Made by a program: the position numbers and the translations under genes
In this document: piece after piece, positions 10,721 to 21,039 of the stretch
Position numbering within the stretch: position 1 is the stretch's first letter
How the letters are laid out: each line of letters starts with the position of its first letter
Origin: Charina bottae
Taxonomy: Eukaryota; Chordata; Lepidosauria; Squamata; Charinaidae
DNA: 64,000 bases
Reading direction: 5' to 3'
NCBI GenBank assembly: GCA_023362775.1
Contig: JALMGJ010000006.1
Coordinates: 5,589,001-5,653,000, forward strand
The notes under the pieces: model-generated
Databases searched by the model: none
Told to the model about the DNA's origin: nothing
Seen by the model: only the letters and a program-made list of their open reading frames with translations

Positions 10721-10790
10721 GGTTCCTTTATTTATTTATTTGATTTGATTTATCACCGCCCATCTCCCCCGCGGGGTACCTTCTTTTCCA
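10721..10790 (-). mobile_element. L2 3' tip
   Basis: TTATTTATTT repeat followed by GATTTATCACCGCCCATCTC, the reverse of the L2 3' end (GAGATGGGCGGTGATAAAT). A very short 5'-truncated insertion. Confidence 0.65.
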
Positions 10791-10827
10791 TTAAAAAAAC
10801 CTGAACAAAATGCTTTCCAGAGGCATC

Positions 10828-10995
10828 CACCAAGGGGGTAGGGGGTTCAAAATCTGCAAGACGGTGGGTGCGGCGTGGCTTTCAAAGCACCGTTCCTTTT
10901 CATGCAGGTATAAAAGGGCAGAGTTTTGATTGCAACGCCACACCTGCCAGAGTACAGATTTTGACACACAACTGCACCCCATGGACACCCCTGAG
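10828..10995. repeat. Degraded palindromic repeat with GGACACCCCTG end
   Basis: Contains AAAAGGGCAGAGTTTTGATTGC and ends CCCATGGACACCCCTG, matching the palindromic family seen better at 17030-17180 and 39123-39206. Diverged; limits approximate. Confidence 0.4.
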
Positions 10996-11098
10996 TTTTC
11001 TCCTCTCACTTAACACACTCTAAACCAGCTGTATTACATTTGTTGCTCAGGGAAAATTAAGCATGGGAGAGAAATTCATTAGGTGCATGGAATCATGC

Positions 11099-11185
11099 AA
11101 ACGTTTACTTCCCCATTTGATTTATTTTATTATATTGTATTTTAAGAATTTATATGTTTCCCTCCAGCTCGAACAATGCAACTGG
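11099..11185 (-). mobile_element. LINE 3' tip (L2-like)
   Basis: TTTATTTTATTATATTG then AATTTATATGTTTCCC and an ACTGGGTGGCC block, a diverged reverse LINE tail. Another short one lies at 11527-11580 (TTATTTATTCAATTTACATAG). Confidence 0.4.
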
Positions 11186-12180
11186 GTGGCCTCCAGCAGA
11201 AAACAATCCAAGATAAACGTAGTAGTCAACAATAATCAAAAGCAAGCAACTCGGCTCACATTCCTACACGCTCCCAATGGTGTCGTTACACATCTGGGCC
11301 TCAATGCCAAGTTTTTAAAGTCTTTCTAAAAGCCATCAGGGTCGGGGCCACCCGAACTGATACCATTAGCCTTCATTTTCCACACTTCTTTAAAACTTGC
11401 AGTTCTCCAAATATAGTGCAGTTCAAATAGTGTATGCATTCTTATGTGTAATCATCTGTTTCCTGCATGGATACAAAACACGTTCGAAGAATTGGATAGA
11501 AAGATGAGAAGGAAATGCACGCAAAAAGTATTTATTTATTTTTATTTATTTATTCAATTTACATAGCCTTCATTGGGGGAAAATGCCTACTCAGCTTGGA
11601 GAAAAGTGTGCAAAAGTGTTTTATCCAAAAAACGCACACACAAAATTGGATTTGTAAATGAGATCCAACAAATTTCTGCTTCAAAATCTGCAAAAATTGC
11701 AGAAACTGAACCAGATGGATCTGTCCCCTTCTCTTAACTAATGTCATCCTGAGGATTTTTCCCGCATCTCTGCAGCTGTGCTGAAGTTCCTCCATCCCGT
11801 GGTGCATTGTAAAATGAAGTTGACATGTTGCAAACGAGGACACACATATTGTTTCGACTTCAAAATAGCAGCTGTTTGGAGCGCTTCAAAGCTTAAAACA
11901 AAAATGTGTTCTGAGAGTTACGTTTTGAGGCATTCCGAGTTGTCTTTTAACATTACAGTTTGGAATGGTCCAACGGACTGCTCGGATGGCACTGTTTTGT
12001 TCCAAGCTCAAAACAAAACACATATGTTCCAAGAGGGTTTTTTCCCCCCAATGTCACACAAAAAACAAAAAACACCCCCACTGGAATAATTTCAAATTTT
12101 CTTTCCATGGAAGGCAGCCAACCTGGACTGTTCTAATGGAACTTTTCAAGTAGGGGGACTTATCCTCAAGATTCAAATTA

Positions 12181-12591
12181 CAGGTAGTCCTCAACTTATG
12201 ACCACAATTGGGACCGGAATGTCTGTCATAAGTCATTGCAGTCGTAAGTTGACTTGCCACGTGACCGGACCCAATTTTATGACCATTTTTACAACGGTTG
12301 TTAAGTGAATCACAGGTTGTTAAGTGAATCCCCATGGTCGTTATGGAAATCCAGCTTCCCTGATGGACATTTTTGCTGTATTTTGCCGGAAACTGGCAAA
12401 AAATGTTGCAAATCGTGATCATGTGATCGCAGGACACTGCAACCAGTCGTAAATGCGAGCCGGTTGCCAAGCACCCGAATTGCAATCACGTGACTGCGGG
12501 GGTGCAAGTACAGGTCATAAAGCACTTTTTCCGAGGCCGTTGTAACTTTGAACTATCATTAAATAAATGGTCGTAAGTTGAGGACTACCTG
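12181..12591. mobile_element. TA-flanked MITE (Tigger-like)
   Basis: CAGGTAGTCCTCAACTTATG at the left and CGTAAGTTGAGGACTACCTG at the right, with TA on both sides (12179-12180, 12592-12593). The termini are the best matched inverted repeats of this family in the window. Confidence 0.85.
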
Positions 12592-12680
12592 TAAGCACAT
12601 TCTCCATTGGGAGCACACCCAACTAATTATAAACCTGCAAAAAAATATTTGGTTCCCAGCTACTCCCAAAGAAGCAGATT

Positions 12681-12733
<53 letters not shown>

Positions 12734-12765
12734 CGCCCATCTCCCCCAATCGGGAGATTTTCCCT
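12681..12765 (-). repeat. (TTTA)n array with L2 3' tip
   Basis: About 12 TTTA units followed by ACCGCCCATCTCCCCC. The tetranucleotide array appears to have grown from the A-rich tail of a truncated L2 insertion. Confidence 0.7.
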
Positions 12766-13800
12766 TTTTGCTTTCCACAGGGCTGGATGGAAGGTGCATT
12801 CCAGTACATTTCTACTTTTTCTTCTTTTCCCAAGAGACTTTCAATTATGCCTCCCCAACTCTTCTTAATATTCCCATAGTCCAGGGAGAATCCTGGCATC
12901 TGAACTAAACCTAGTGAAGTCAACTGACATAATTTGATTCCAGAATTTTTTAAAAAAATCTAAGAAGAAGGCAGGAAAAGGAAAGGTGCTTTAATTATTC
13001 CTTGGCAGCAAAAAGTAGGCCAGCAGCAGCAGGCTGCAGCTGGTCCATTCTGGGCTGATAATCGGCAATTACCAGCAAAAAACAAGCCTGCTGGCTGGCC
13101 TGTTTTTTGCCCGCAAGCAAAGGAAGAGGTGCTTTTGCAGTATCTGAGCCTCACTGTGCAAGCCGCACCATGCATTGTGTCACAACGCAGGCAGGTAGAG
13201 AAGGGACTTCCACAGTGACATCACTATGAGGTGCGGCTTTCCATATTTTGTCCCTTTTCTCAGAACGCCCCGGGGGAGGGGAGGGCTATTCCATGGGAAA
13301 ACCAATGCCGGGGAAGAAGGCAACCTTGACACTTTTTTCCTTCATTTTATTTCACCAAGCACTGAAAAATCCTGCTCTAGTGCTAGCTCAGGCTGATTAA
13401 GCATGGCTGAAGATGATCTCTGCGACTTCCCCATATGGCCTGCCTGCTGAACATCATGTGCTGGAGCATGAAGCTAGAAGTCCTACGCCATTTTGCCTTC
13501 TCTCCTTCGCTTGCCACTTTTTAATCTGGCAGGCTTCCTTTAACAGATGCAAAGCAGGCAGAATTTCAGCATTTCAGAGTCTCTGGCGACTTGCAGATGG
13601 AAAAAGCTTCTCCCACTGCATTGTGGTTGGTGGTGCAGCTGTCTCAAGCATGGCAAACTTCCTGCTGCCAAAACAATCTCAACGTTAAGTAGCACAGGAT
13701 ACACACTCGGCCCAGGTTTGCACAAATCTCTGCTTCAGTTTAGTCAAACTCAAAGGCACTTTAATTCCACTGTTTCATTTTTGCACTGACCCATTCTCTA

Positions 13801-13965
13801 CCCATGTAGGTGCCCTCCAGATGGGTGGATTTCAACTCCCAGAATTCTCAGCAGCAGCCATACTGGGTGAGGCATTCTGGGAGTTGAAGTTCAACTACCT
13901 AGAAGATGACCTTCAACTCCCAGAATTCTCAGCAATAGCCACACTGGCTAGGAGAGTCTGGAGAG
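13801..13965. repeat. Diverged hAT-MITE-like fragments
   Basis: Three blocks of CTTCAACTCCCAGAATTCTC or its reverse complement, without recognisable termini. They resemble the arms of the palindromic hAT MITE but are eroded. Confidence 0.4.
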
Positions 13966-14029
13966 AGTCCAGGATGGGAAAGTCTGCACAAAAAGCTTAA
14001 ATGTTACCTGGGACACAAGGCAGATGTTT

Positions 14030-14115
14030 CTTTATTTGCCAAAAATCACCCCTCCGATTCTAGGCAGTTTACAACAAGTGAGATAAAATGATTAAATCCA
14101 TTCATATAACCCATA
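14030..14115 (-). repeat. Possible L2 3' tail
   Basis: TTCTTTATTTGCC then a TTCTAGGCAGTTTACAAC block, weakly similar to the reverse of an L2 3' end. Confidence 0.35.
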
Positions 14116-14136
14116 AATAATAAAACCATAGACTTG

Positions 14137-14398
14137 TAAAGGTAAAGGTTCCCCCCGCACATTTGTGCAGTCGTGTCCGACTCTAGGGGCCGGTGCTCAT
14201 CTCCGTTTGTTAGCCGAAGAGCCAGCACTGTCCGAAGACGCTTCCACGGTCATGTGGCCGGCATGACGCATGCGGAACGCTGTTACCTTCCCACTGAAGT
14301 GGTACCTATTAATCTACTTGCATTTGCATGCTTTCAAATTGCTAGGTTGGCAAGAGCTGTGGCGAGTGCGGGAGCTCACTCTGTCACGCTTGTAGCTG
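14137..14398 (-). mobile_element. tRNA-derived SINE, 5'-truncated
   Basis: About 90% similar to 6802-7137 from the AAAGGTAAAGGTTCC tail through TCACGC, but the tRNA-like head is missing, so it is truncated at its 5' end (right side here). Confidence 0.8.
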
Positions 14399-14505
14399 CC
14401 ATCAAATACTATTTTAAAAAGGACTCTTTTCATTATCCAAAAATTTTCAAGGTAAAGGGACACCTAATCTTTGGGGATGGGGGGGAGAAAGAGATTGTTC
14501 TGGAT

Positions 14506-14639
14506 CAGTGTTTCTCAGCCTTGGCAACTTTAAGATATGTGGACGTCAACTCCCAGAATTCCCCAGCCAGTGTGCTGGCTGGGGAATTCTGGGAGTTGAA
14601 GTCCACACATCTTAAAGTTGCCAAGGTTGAGAAACACTG
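14506..14639. mobile_element. Palindromic hAT-type MITE
   Basis: CAGTGTTTCTCAGCCTTGGC to GGTTGAGAAACACTG with a 134-bp near-perfect palindrome. Flanks TTCTGGAT (14498-14505) and TTCTGGAG (14640-14647) form an 8-bp TSD with one mismatch. Confidence 0.85.
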
Positions 14640-15017
14640 TTCTGGAGGGGGAGACAGTCTCTGGGCCCCAGCCCCCCGCCCCCAATTTATTTCAGGATGG
14701 GTACCTGAAGCACCCTTTCCCTCTTCGATCATGGAGTTTGGGCAAAGCTCACAAGAAGAAGATTGACTGGAGTTTAACCAGGGTCCAAGCCATGACAGGC
14801 TTTACAGATGATCTCCTGCACCGTGACTTGGGCCTTGAAGGCTACTGACAACTAGTACAGCTTCTGCAGAACGGGTGCATCTTTTGCTTCCAAAGGGTGT
14901 CACAGGGAATACCATGGTCTGCACGATTCTGATCTTGCTAATCCAGAACCCAACAGTATTCATGTGAGTGTGTCTGGAAGACAATAGGTGGACATCTCTG
15001 CCAAGGAGTAGAGGTCT

Positions 15018-15020
15018 CTC

Positions 15021-15067
<47 letters not shown>

Positions 15068-15074
15068 GATAATG

Positions 15075-15118
<44 letters not shown>

Positions 15119-15120
15119 TT
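15018..15120. repeat. (ATT)n / (AAT)n microsatellite
   Basis: About 16 ATT units, a short GATAATG break, then about 15 AAT units. The two halves are reverse complements and can fold into a hairpin. Confidence 0.95.
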
Positions 15121-16080
15121 TAAATTTATTAAAGCTGCCCACTCCAGTAGAGCTTCTTCTAAGGGTCAAGGGGATTGCCCAAGCCTGGTGTGAAATAAAT
15201 AGACAAAATATATCATGATTATTAACAACCAAAAGTGGAGGTTGAATATTTACTTGGCCATGAAGCTTACAAGATGAACCCATGAATCGCCTCCCAACCA
15301 ACTTTCGAGTGACTTACGTGGATGTATGCCTGCAGTTTCCTGCTCAACATCCCAGAAATAGTTTGCTATTGTCTTTTCCCGGGCATTTTTGATTTTCCAC
15401 TCTAGCTTACAGTCCGGGGATTTCCTAGTGGCCTCCCATCCAAGGGGGCCCAATCCCATATGTGTCAGGGAGTGCCTGAACAAAATGAAATGTGCATGCA
15501 GAAAAGTCCACCTCGGAGTAACGTGCAGGGAAATGACTTTCAGTGCCGCTTTTAAAAAAGCAGCCATCTTTGACGGACGTGGAAGCGAAATAGAGTTGAA
15601 GAGATCCGAAGCTGTAGGAAAAGTTATTGACCTGTGTGGTTCCTTGGTTTTCTTTTTGGCATCGTTGCTCAGTCCCTAATAAAGGTATCGATTGATTGTG
15701 GATTTTGGCGCTGGAAGTATTTTCCGAAGCTCAGAAATCAGGGGTCTGAGCTGAGTTCAGGGGGAGGCCCTTTGCACGGCGTTGTACCACTTCTCGCCTG
15801 CTTCCTGTGGGCTATCACAAGCAGAAGGAATTCCGCTTTCAAAGTACACACAGACGTGCGTTTGGTTTACAAAATCTGTTCAGAGCTCCAAATATAGAAG
15901 TGGTCCCTTCTGGGCAGAACTGGGTTGACTTTGGCTCATAGCCTCTGGATTGATTTGGAAAAAAATTCTCTGTGGGATGGAGAGAGTAAAGCAGGGAAGA
16001 AGGAAGGAAGGGAGGGAGGGAGGGAGGAAACCTCTTTTAAGCTAAAATCCTGGCTCATCCAAGGAAGAGCTGATACAGAT

Positions 16081-16498
16081 TTTTGTTGTTTATTCGTTCA
16101 GTCGCTTCCGACTCTTCATGACTTCATGGACCAGCCCACGCCAGAGCTTCCTGTCGGCCGTCACCATCCCCAGCTCCCCCATGGTTGAGTCCGTCACCTC
16201 CAGAATACCATCCATCCATCTTGCCCTTGGTCGGCCCCTCTTCCTTTGGCCTTCCACTTTCCCTAGCATCAGCTTCTTCTCCAGGGTATCCTGTCTTCTC
16301 ATTATGTGGCCAAAGTACTTCAGTTTTGCCTTTAATATCATTCCCTCAAGTGAGCAGTCTGGCTTGATTTCCTGGAGTATGGACTGGTTTGATCTTCTTG
16401 CAGTCCAAGGCACTCTCAGAATTTTCCTCCAACACCACAGTTCAAAAGCATCTATCTTCCTTCGCTCAGCCTTCCTTATGGTCCATAATACATAATAT
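16081..16498 (-). mobile_element. BovB LINE, 5'-truncated 3' end
   Basis: Reverse-strand copy of the last 130 codons and 3' tail of BovB, with the frame still open and only a few amino-acid differences from the full-length copy. A 12-bp TSD GCTGATACAGAT lies at 16069-16080 and 16499-16510. The insertion hit the left edge of the neighbouring TA-flanked MITE. Confidence 0.92.
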
Positions 16499-16505
16499 GC
16501 TGATA

Positions 16506-16915
16506 CAGATAGTCCTCGTTTAACGACCACAATTGGGACTGGAATTTTGGTTGCTAAGTGAAGTGGTCATTAAGCGAATCTGACCCGATTCTACCACCTT
16601 TTTTGCAGTGGTCATTAAGTGAATCACTGTGAGTGTTAAGCAGGCCATGTGGTTGTTAAGCAAATCACACAGTTCCCCATTGATTTTGCTTGCCAGAATT
16701 CGGCCAGGAAGGTTGAAAATTGCGGTCACGTGACCACGGGATGCTGCGACAGTCATAAATGTGAACCAGTTGCCAAGCACCCAAATCATGATCACGTGAC
16801 CGCAGGGACACTGTGATGGTCATAAGTGTGAGGACCAGTTGTAAGTCGGTTTTTTCAGCACCGTTGTAAGTCCAAACCATCACTAAACAAATGGTTATTA
16901 AGCAAGGACTACCTG
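16506..16915. mobile_element. TA-flanked MITE (Tigger-like)
   Basis: CAGATAGTCCTCGTTTAACG to TTAAGCAAGGACTACCTG with TA flanks. The first five bases are part of the TSD made by the adjacent BovB insertion. Confidence 0.85.
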
Positions 16916-17029
16916 TATCTAATAAAAAGGAAGACTTTTTCTTGAGTTTAGACCCGATGATACCTTGCTTTTTATTTTTTGCTAATTCTTTGGGTTCATA
17001 TGTTAATCTGTGGAGGCTAACATAGTTAT

Positions 17030-17180
17030 CAGGGATGTCTCTCAAGATGGCGGCCACAACGTGCCATCAAAGCTCCGCCCTTTTTTACGTGCGTCATGAG
17101 GTACGTAAAAAAGGGCAGAGCTTTGATTGCACGTTGTGGCCATCTTGACTTTTTTGATCCTAAGCCTATGGACCCCCCTG
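17030..17180. repeat. Palindromic MITE-like repeat (CAAGATGG family)
   Basis: Arms at 17043-17090 and 17103-17148 are almost exact inverted copies around a 12-base loop, running CAAGATGG...GCCCTTTTTTACGT. The outer ends CAGGGATGTC and GGACCCCCCTG resemble hAT-type termini. No ORF. Confidence 0.65.
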
Positions 17181-17184
17181 GTGA

Positions 17185-17335
17185 TTATTGTTTTTGTTGT
17201 CATTATTGTTTGGATTTTAACCTCGCCATGGATGTTTTGCTTTGCATTTATATGGGTAGACTGTAAGCCGCTGAGAATTGTTGGATTGCAGTGGGGTAGA
17301 AGTATTATAAATAAACACACAAACCAATAAATAAT
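17185..17335 (+). mobile_element. LINE 3' end fragment
   Basis: Contains GACTGTAAGCCGCTGAGAAT and a TATAAATAAAC tail, as in the plus-oriented 3' ends of reptilian L2-type LINEs. Diverged. Confidence 0.4.
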
Positions 17336-17997
17336 ACCCAGACATGGACTTTGAAAGGTACATGTTGGCTTCAGCCGCAACATTCATCATTGCAGAAAGA
17401 AGACTGAGATCTCTTCTTTCTTCTGCTGGATGAAAGAATGGGTTTGAAATACAGGAAGAGAGATTCTGATTGGACGTTAGGAAAAAAAACTAACCTTTTG
17501 AATGTTGAGAAAAATGAAGCAATGAGGTTAGCAACCTCCTCTTCACTTCATCGGAAGTGTTCGGGGAGAGTCCAGAGCGTATGGATTCCAGGGGTTGGAC
17601 TAGATGCCCCAAGGCTCCTGTGGGCTCCCTAACAGAACAGTACATGCGTAGCGGCAAAGTTTCTTAGAGGAATGAATGCTTTTGTGAGGACTAGCGGGTA
17701 TATCCGCAGCAGGTATCCCTGACAGCCGATCTGAGATCGTAGAGTTGAGTGGCTGTATAAATTTCTAAAGTTAATTTTTTAAAAAAATCAAAATTCTCTG
17801 AATTCTGCAATTAGGTATCGGACCGCGCTCAAGGGATTTGCGAAGGTCTCTGTGGCTGCATTCCCCCAACGTGGTTAACCAGGTCAGGTTAAGCCTAGAT
17901 TAAGCCTAATCTAGTGGCTACAGTGGGGGGGGGGACACATGGTAAACTTGGTTAGGGTTAACCTTCGGGGGCTATTTTGAACGAGAGGATCTTCACA

Positions 17998-18362
17998 TCT
18001 CTCTCTCTGGGTTGTCTCGTTCTGTTTCTCCTCTTCCTCTTCTCTCTTCCTCTTCTTCCTCCTCCTCTTCATTTTTCTTCTCCTTCATCTCCTTCTCCTC
18101 TTCCTCTTTCCAACTCTTCTTCATTTTTCTTCTTCTTCTCCTTCTTCCTTCCTTTCTCCTTCTCTACATTTTTCTTCTCCTTCTCCTTCTCTTCTCCTTT
18201 TCTCTCTCTCTCCCTCCTTCTCTTCATTTTTCTGTTCCTTCTCTTCTTCCTCTTTCCTCTTTTCTCCTCCTCCTTTTTCCTCCCCTTTCCCTTCTCTTTC
18301 TTTTCTCTCCCTTTTCCTTCTCTTCCTCTTTTTTCCTCCTTCTCTAATTTTTCTCTTCCTAA
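17998..18362. repeat. Polypyrimidine (CTT/CCT) tract
   Basis: About 360 bp almost free of purines on the plus strand, made of irregular CTTCTT, CTCCTT and TTTTTC units. The long open frames through it are an artefact of low complexity (poly-S/F/L, or K/E on the other strand). Confidence 0.95.
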
Positions 18363-18686
18363 TGCCAACCAAAGCATCATCTGCTTGATTTCTGGTGGTG
18401 CCAAATGGTTCCAAATGGTGTGCGTGTTCCCCCCCCCCCCCCCCGAATCATGCCTTCTTCTTTGGGATGATTTTTCACACCTTTCAGTGCAAAGGTGTCC
18501 AGCTGTTTGCAAGGCGAATGGGTGACAGAGAGGAGATGGCAGGCAGGCGTCTTTGTTACTGAGGAAACCAGACTGAGGAGTCCCCAGCCCAGAACAATTG
18601 CTCAATTCACACAAAATGCTGAAGGAGAGGATTACACCCTTAGCCGCTGCATTCAGACAACATGCTAAGCTTGATTAGTGTTGACC

Positions 18687-18690
<4 letters not shown>

Positions 18691-18717
<27 letters not shown>
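18691..18717. repeat. (GT)n microsatellite
   Basis: Thirteen consecutive GT units. Confidence 0.95.
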
Positions 18718-19035
18718 ATGGTTTAGTCTGTTTTATGAACCCACACCATTTCTTTATAGTTCAGTGCATTGTGTGCATCCTGGGAAATGAATTGATACCT
18801 TCAGGAATTAAATAATCAGGTTAATGCAACTAGTATCCCAGCATTTGCACAATCCCCTTAACTTGGTTAGTAAAGTGACCCATTTTCTGGGTTCACACAG
18901 GATTTGCCTCCTAACATGTTGCCATTTGTGCCCAGGATCTGCTTAATAGTAGAGCTAGCCCAAGAGATCACATTGGCTCTCTTCACACTATTTATTAAAA
19001 TAATCCTCATTATAATGTTGCATATTATGCTAGGC

Positions 19036-20149
19036 CAGGGGTCGGCAAACTTTTTATCCCGGGAGCCATTTTGGCATGCTCGTGCACATTTTGAAATGCT
19101 CGAGAGCCAGGGGGCGGGGTTTGCGGGCGGGGGCCAATCGTGTGGAAGGGGGCGGGGTTTGCGGGCGGGAGCCAATCGCGTGGAAGGGGGCGGGTTTTGC
19201 GGGCGGGAGCCAATCACGTGGAAGGGGGCGGGTTTTGCGGGCGGGAGCCAATCACGTGGAAGGGGGCGGGGGGCTCACGGAGGGCTCACGGAGGGAGGGG
19301 GTGCAGTCAGCGGCTCCGCGAACCCGCCCCGGCCGCCCCACCGAGAGTGGCGGAGAAAGAGCTGCCACCCTCCGGCCGGCAGGACGGGCGCGGGAGAGCG
19401 GAAGGCTGCGCCCTCTCCACCGGGCGGGACCCACGCCTCCTTCCCCGCCAGCTCCCTCTGCGGCCTCTGCGCCCCTTCAGGCCCATCTCTGCGAGGCCCG
19501 GCGCGGCAGGGAGGCGCTGCTGGCCCGGGACGCGGCGCTGTCGGAGGCGGCGCAGGAGCGGCTGCAGGGTCTGCTGCGGCTGGAGATGGCGCTGCTCCGC
19601 GGCATCCAGGTGCTGGGCGAGGGCGCGGGCCCGGGACGCGAGCGGCAGGGCAGCGCAGGGGGCCTGGCCGGGGCGGTGGCGGTGGCGGCGGGGTGACGGA
19701 GCCGGCAGAGGTTTGCCGGGCGGCAGGACGGGGCGGGCGGCGCTGCTGGGGCTGGTGGCGGAGTTGGAGGGAGCAGAGGGACCAGGCGTTCCCGTGGGTG
19801 CAGCGCGCGCTCTGCAACCCGCCTTGGAGAAGCAGCCGCGGGAGGCCCTTCGGGTGCACCCTCCCGCCCCATCAATCCCCCCACCCCGCCGTTCGGCGTC
19901 CTCTCCCCCCGCTAACCCGAGCCCTGCGGCGGCCGGGGGAGCCGAGCCAGGCTCGGACCGGAGGTGGCCAAGGGGAGAGCAGGCCTCCCTGCCGCGCAGG
20001 GCCTTGCTCAGTGCGAGAGCCAGGGGGCGGGGTTTGCGGGCGGGGGCCAATTGCGTGGAAGGGGCGGGGGTGAGTTCAGCTGCGGAAGAGCCACACTCAA
20101 GGGGCCAAAGAGCCGCATCTGGCTCGCGAGCCGCCATTTCCGACCCTTG
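19036..20149. mobile_element. hAT-like element with captured CpG-rich cargo
   Basis: The element starts CAGGGGTCGGCAAACTTTTT and ends TTCCGACCCTTG, and is bounded by a perfect 8-bp TSD TGCTAGGC (19028-19035 and 20150-20157). Just inside the left end are about five tandem units with GGGGCGGGG and GAGCCAATC. One more unit lies at 20020-20070, close to the right end. Between them is about 730 bp of very GC-rich, CpG-rich sequence not seen elsewhere in the window. At 1114 bp it is much larger than its relatives here (about 230-430 bp). No transposase is recognisable. Confidence 0.8.
19290..20015 (+). other. CpG-rich cargo, partly coding-like, in hAT element
   Basis: In one plus frame, 19481-19690 reads an Ala/Leu/Glu-rich, helix-like stretch containing REALLARDAALSEAAQERLQ. 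It follows a splice-acceptor-like CCCCTTCAG at 19472-19480. A second similar block (LGLVAELEGAEG...) lies at about 19745-19860 in a different frame. All frames are open for long distances simply because of GC content, so coding status is not proven. It may derive from the 5' exon and CpG island of a host gene, picked up by the transposon. I do not recognise the source gene. Confidence 0.45.
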
Positions 20150-20211
20150 TGCTAGGCCAATAGAAAACTATCAGCCAAGTTTAATACATTGAGCGGATTC
20201 AGCCCTTAATT

Positions 20212-20347
20212 CAGTGTTTCTCAACCTTGGCAACTTGAAGTCGTGTGGACTTCAACTCCCAGAATTCCCCAGCCAGCATGCACTGGCTGGGGAATTCTGG
20301 GAGTTGAAGTCCACCCATCTTAAAGTGGCCAAGTTTGAGAAACACTG
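20212..20347. mobile_element. Palindromic hAT-type MITE
   Basis: CAGTGTTTCTCAACCTTGGC to GTTTGAGAAACACTG with the usual AACTCCCAGAATTCCCCAGC arms. No clear TSD is left. Confidence 0.75.
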
Positions 20348-21039
20348 ATTCTAGCTGATCTTGACTGATCTCTTAAGGTGACACCAGATCCAACCTAGTT
20401 AGTCCTTAGAAAGGAAACTACCAGAAATCTCACAACTGTGGGCTCGATCAGTTTGTAAAAAAACCCCAACTGCTGGAAGAATGCATCTGCAAATCATGTC
20501 CATGTTGTTGCTGAGAACATGGTATTATTCATGAGATCCCTGGCTTCTTGCAACTCCTTATTGCTATTAGGAACATGCAGGAGATGTTTCAAGCCATTAG
20601 TAGGCTTCCCTAGCTCATGAGGAAAAAAAAGGAAACTACAGGTTCATGGTGCAGTTGATGGCAAGATTATAACACATTAATGCGCATATGTTTTATATGT
20701 ACTGTATGAGAAGGGAGAATGATTAGGATTATAAAAAGACAGAAGCATTCCATCTCTCTGGGGCAAATAAAGATCATTATTGGGGTAAAAAAAAAGGGTT
20801 AGGTCTCAACTCTTAGTCCAATCTGTTAACTTTACCCATTGGTGCATCTTCAGATCCCTTGAACAGCCAGAGTCAAAACTGGATGAGATTTCCAACCCCG
20901 TGCCCACCCAATTTGAGCTGCAACAGGCAGACGGAAAATTAACATTGCAAATGGGCCTCTGAACCCTTCCAACATTTGAGGGCCTTCTGATCAAAGCATC
21001 AGAATTCAATCTCGCCCCTATTAGCTGGAAAATCAGATA

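Noticed and set aside
17977..18614. ORFs of about 180 codons rich in Ser/Phe/Leu or Glu/Lys
   Set aside because: They translate the polypyrimidine tract; no domain or start context.
19140..20192. Overlapping long ORFs on both strands (up to about 390 codons)
   Set aside because: All six frames are open because the segment is extremely GC-rich; compositions are poly-Gly/Ala/Pro/Arg and part is minisatellite. Kept only as possible cargo, not as genes.
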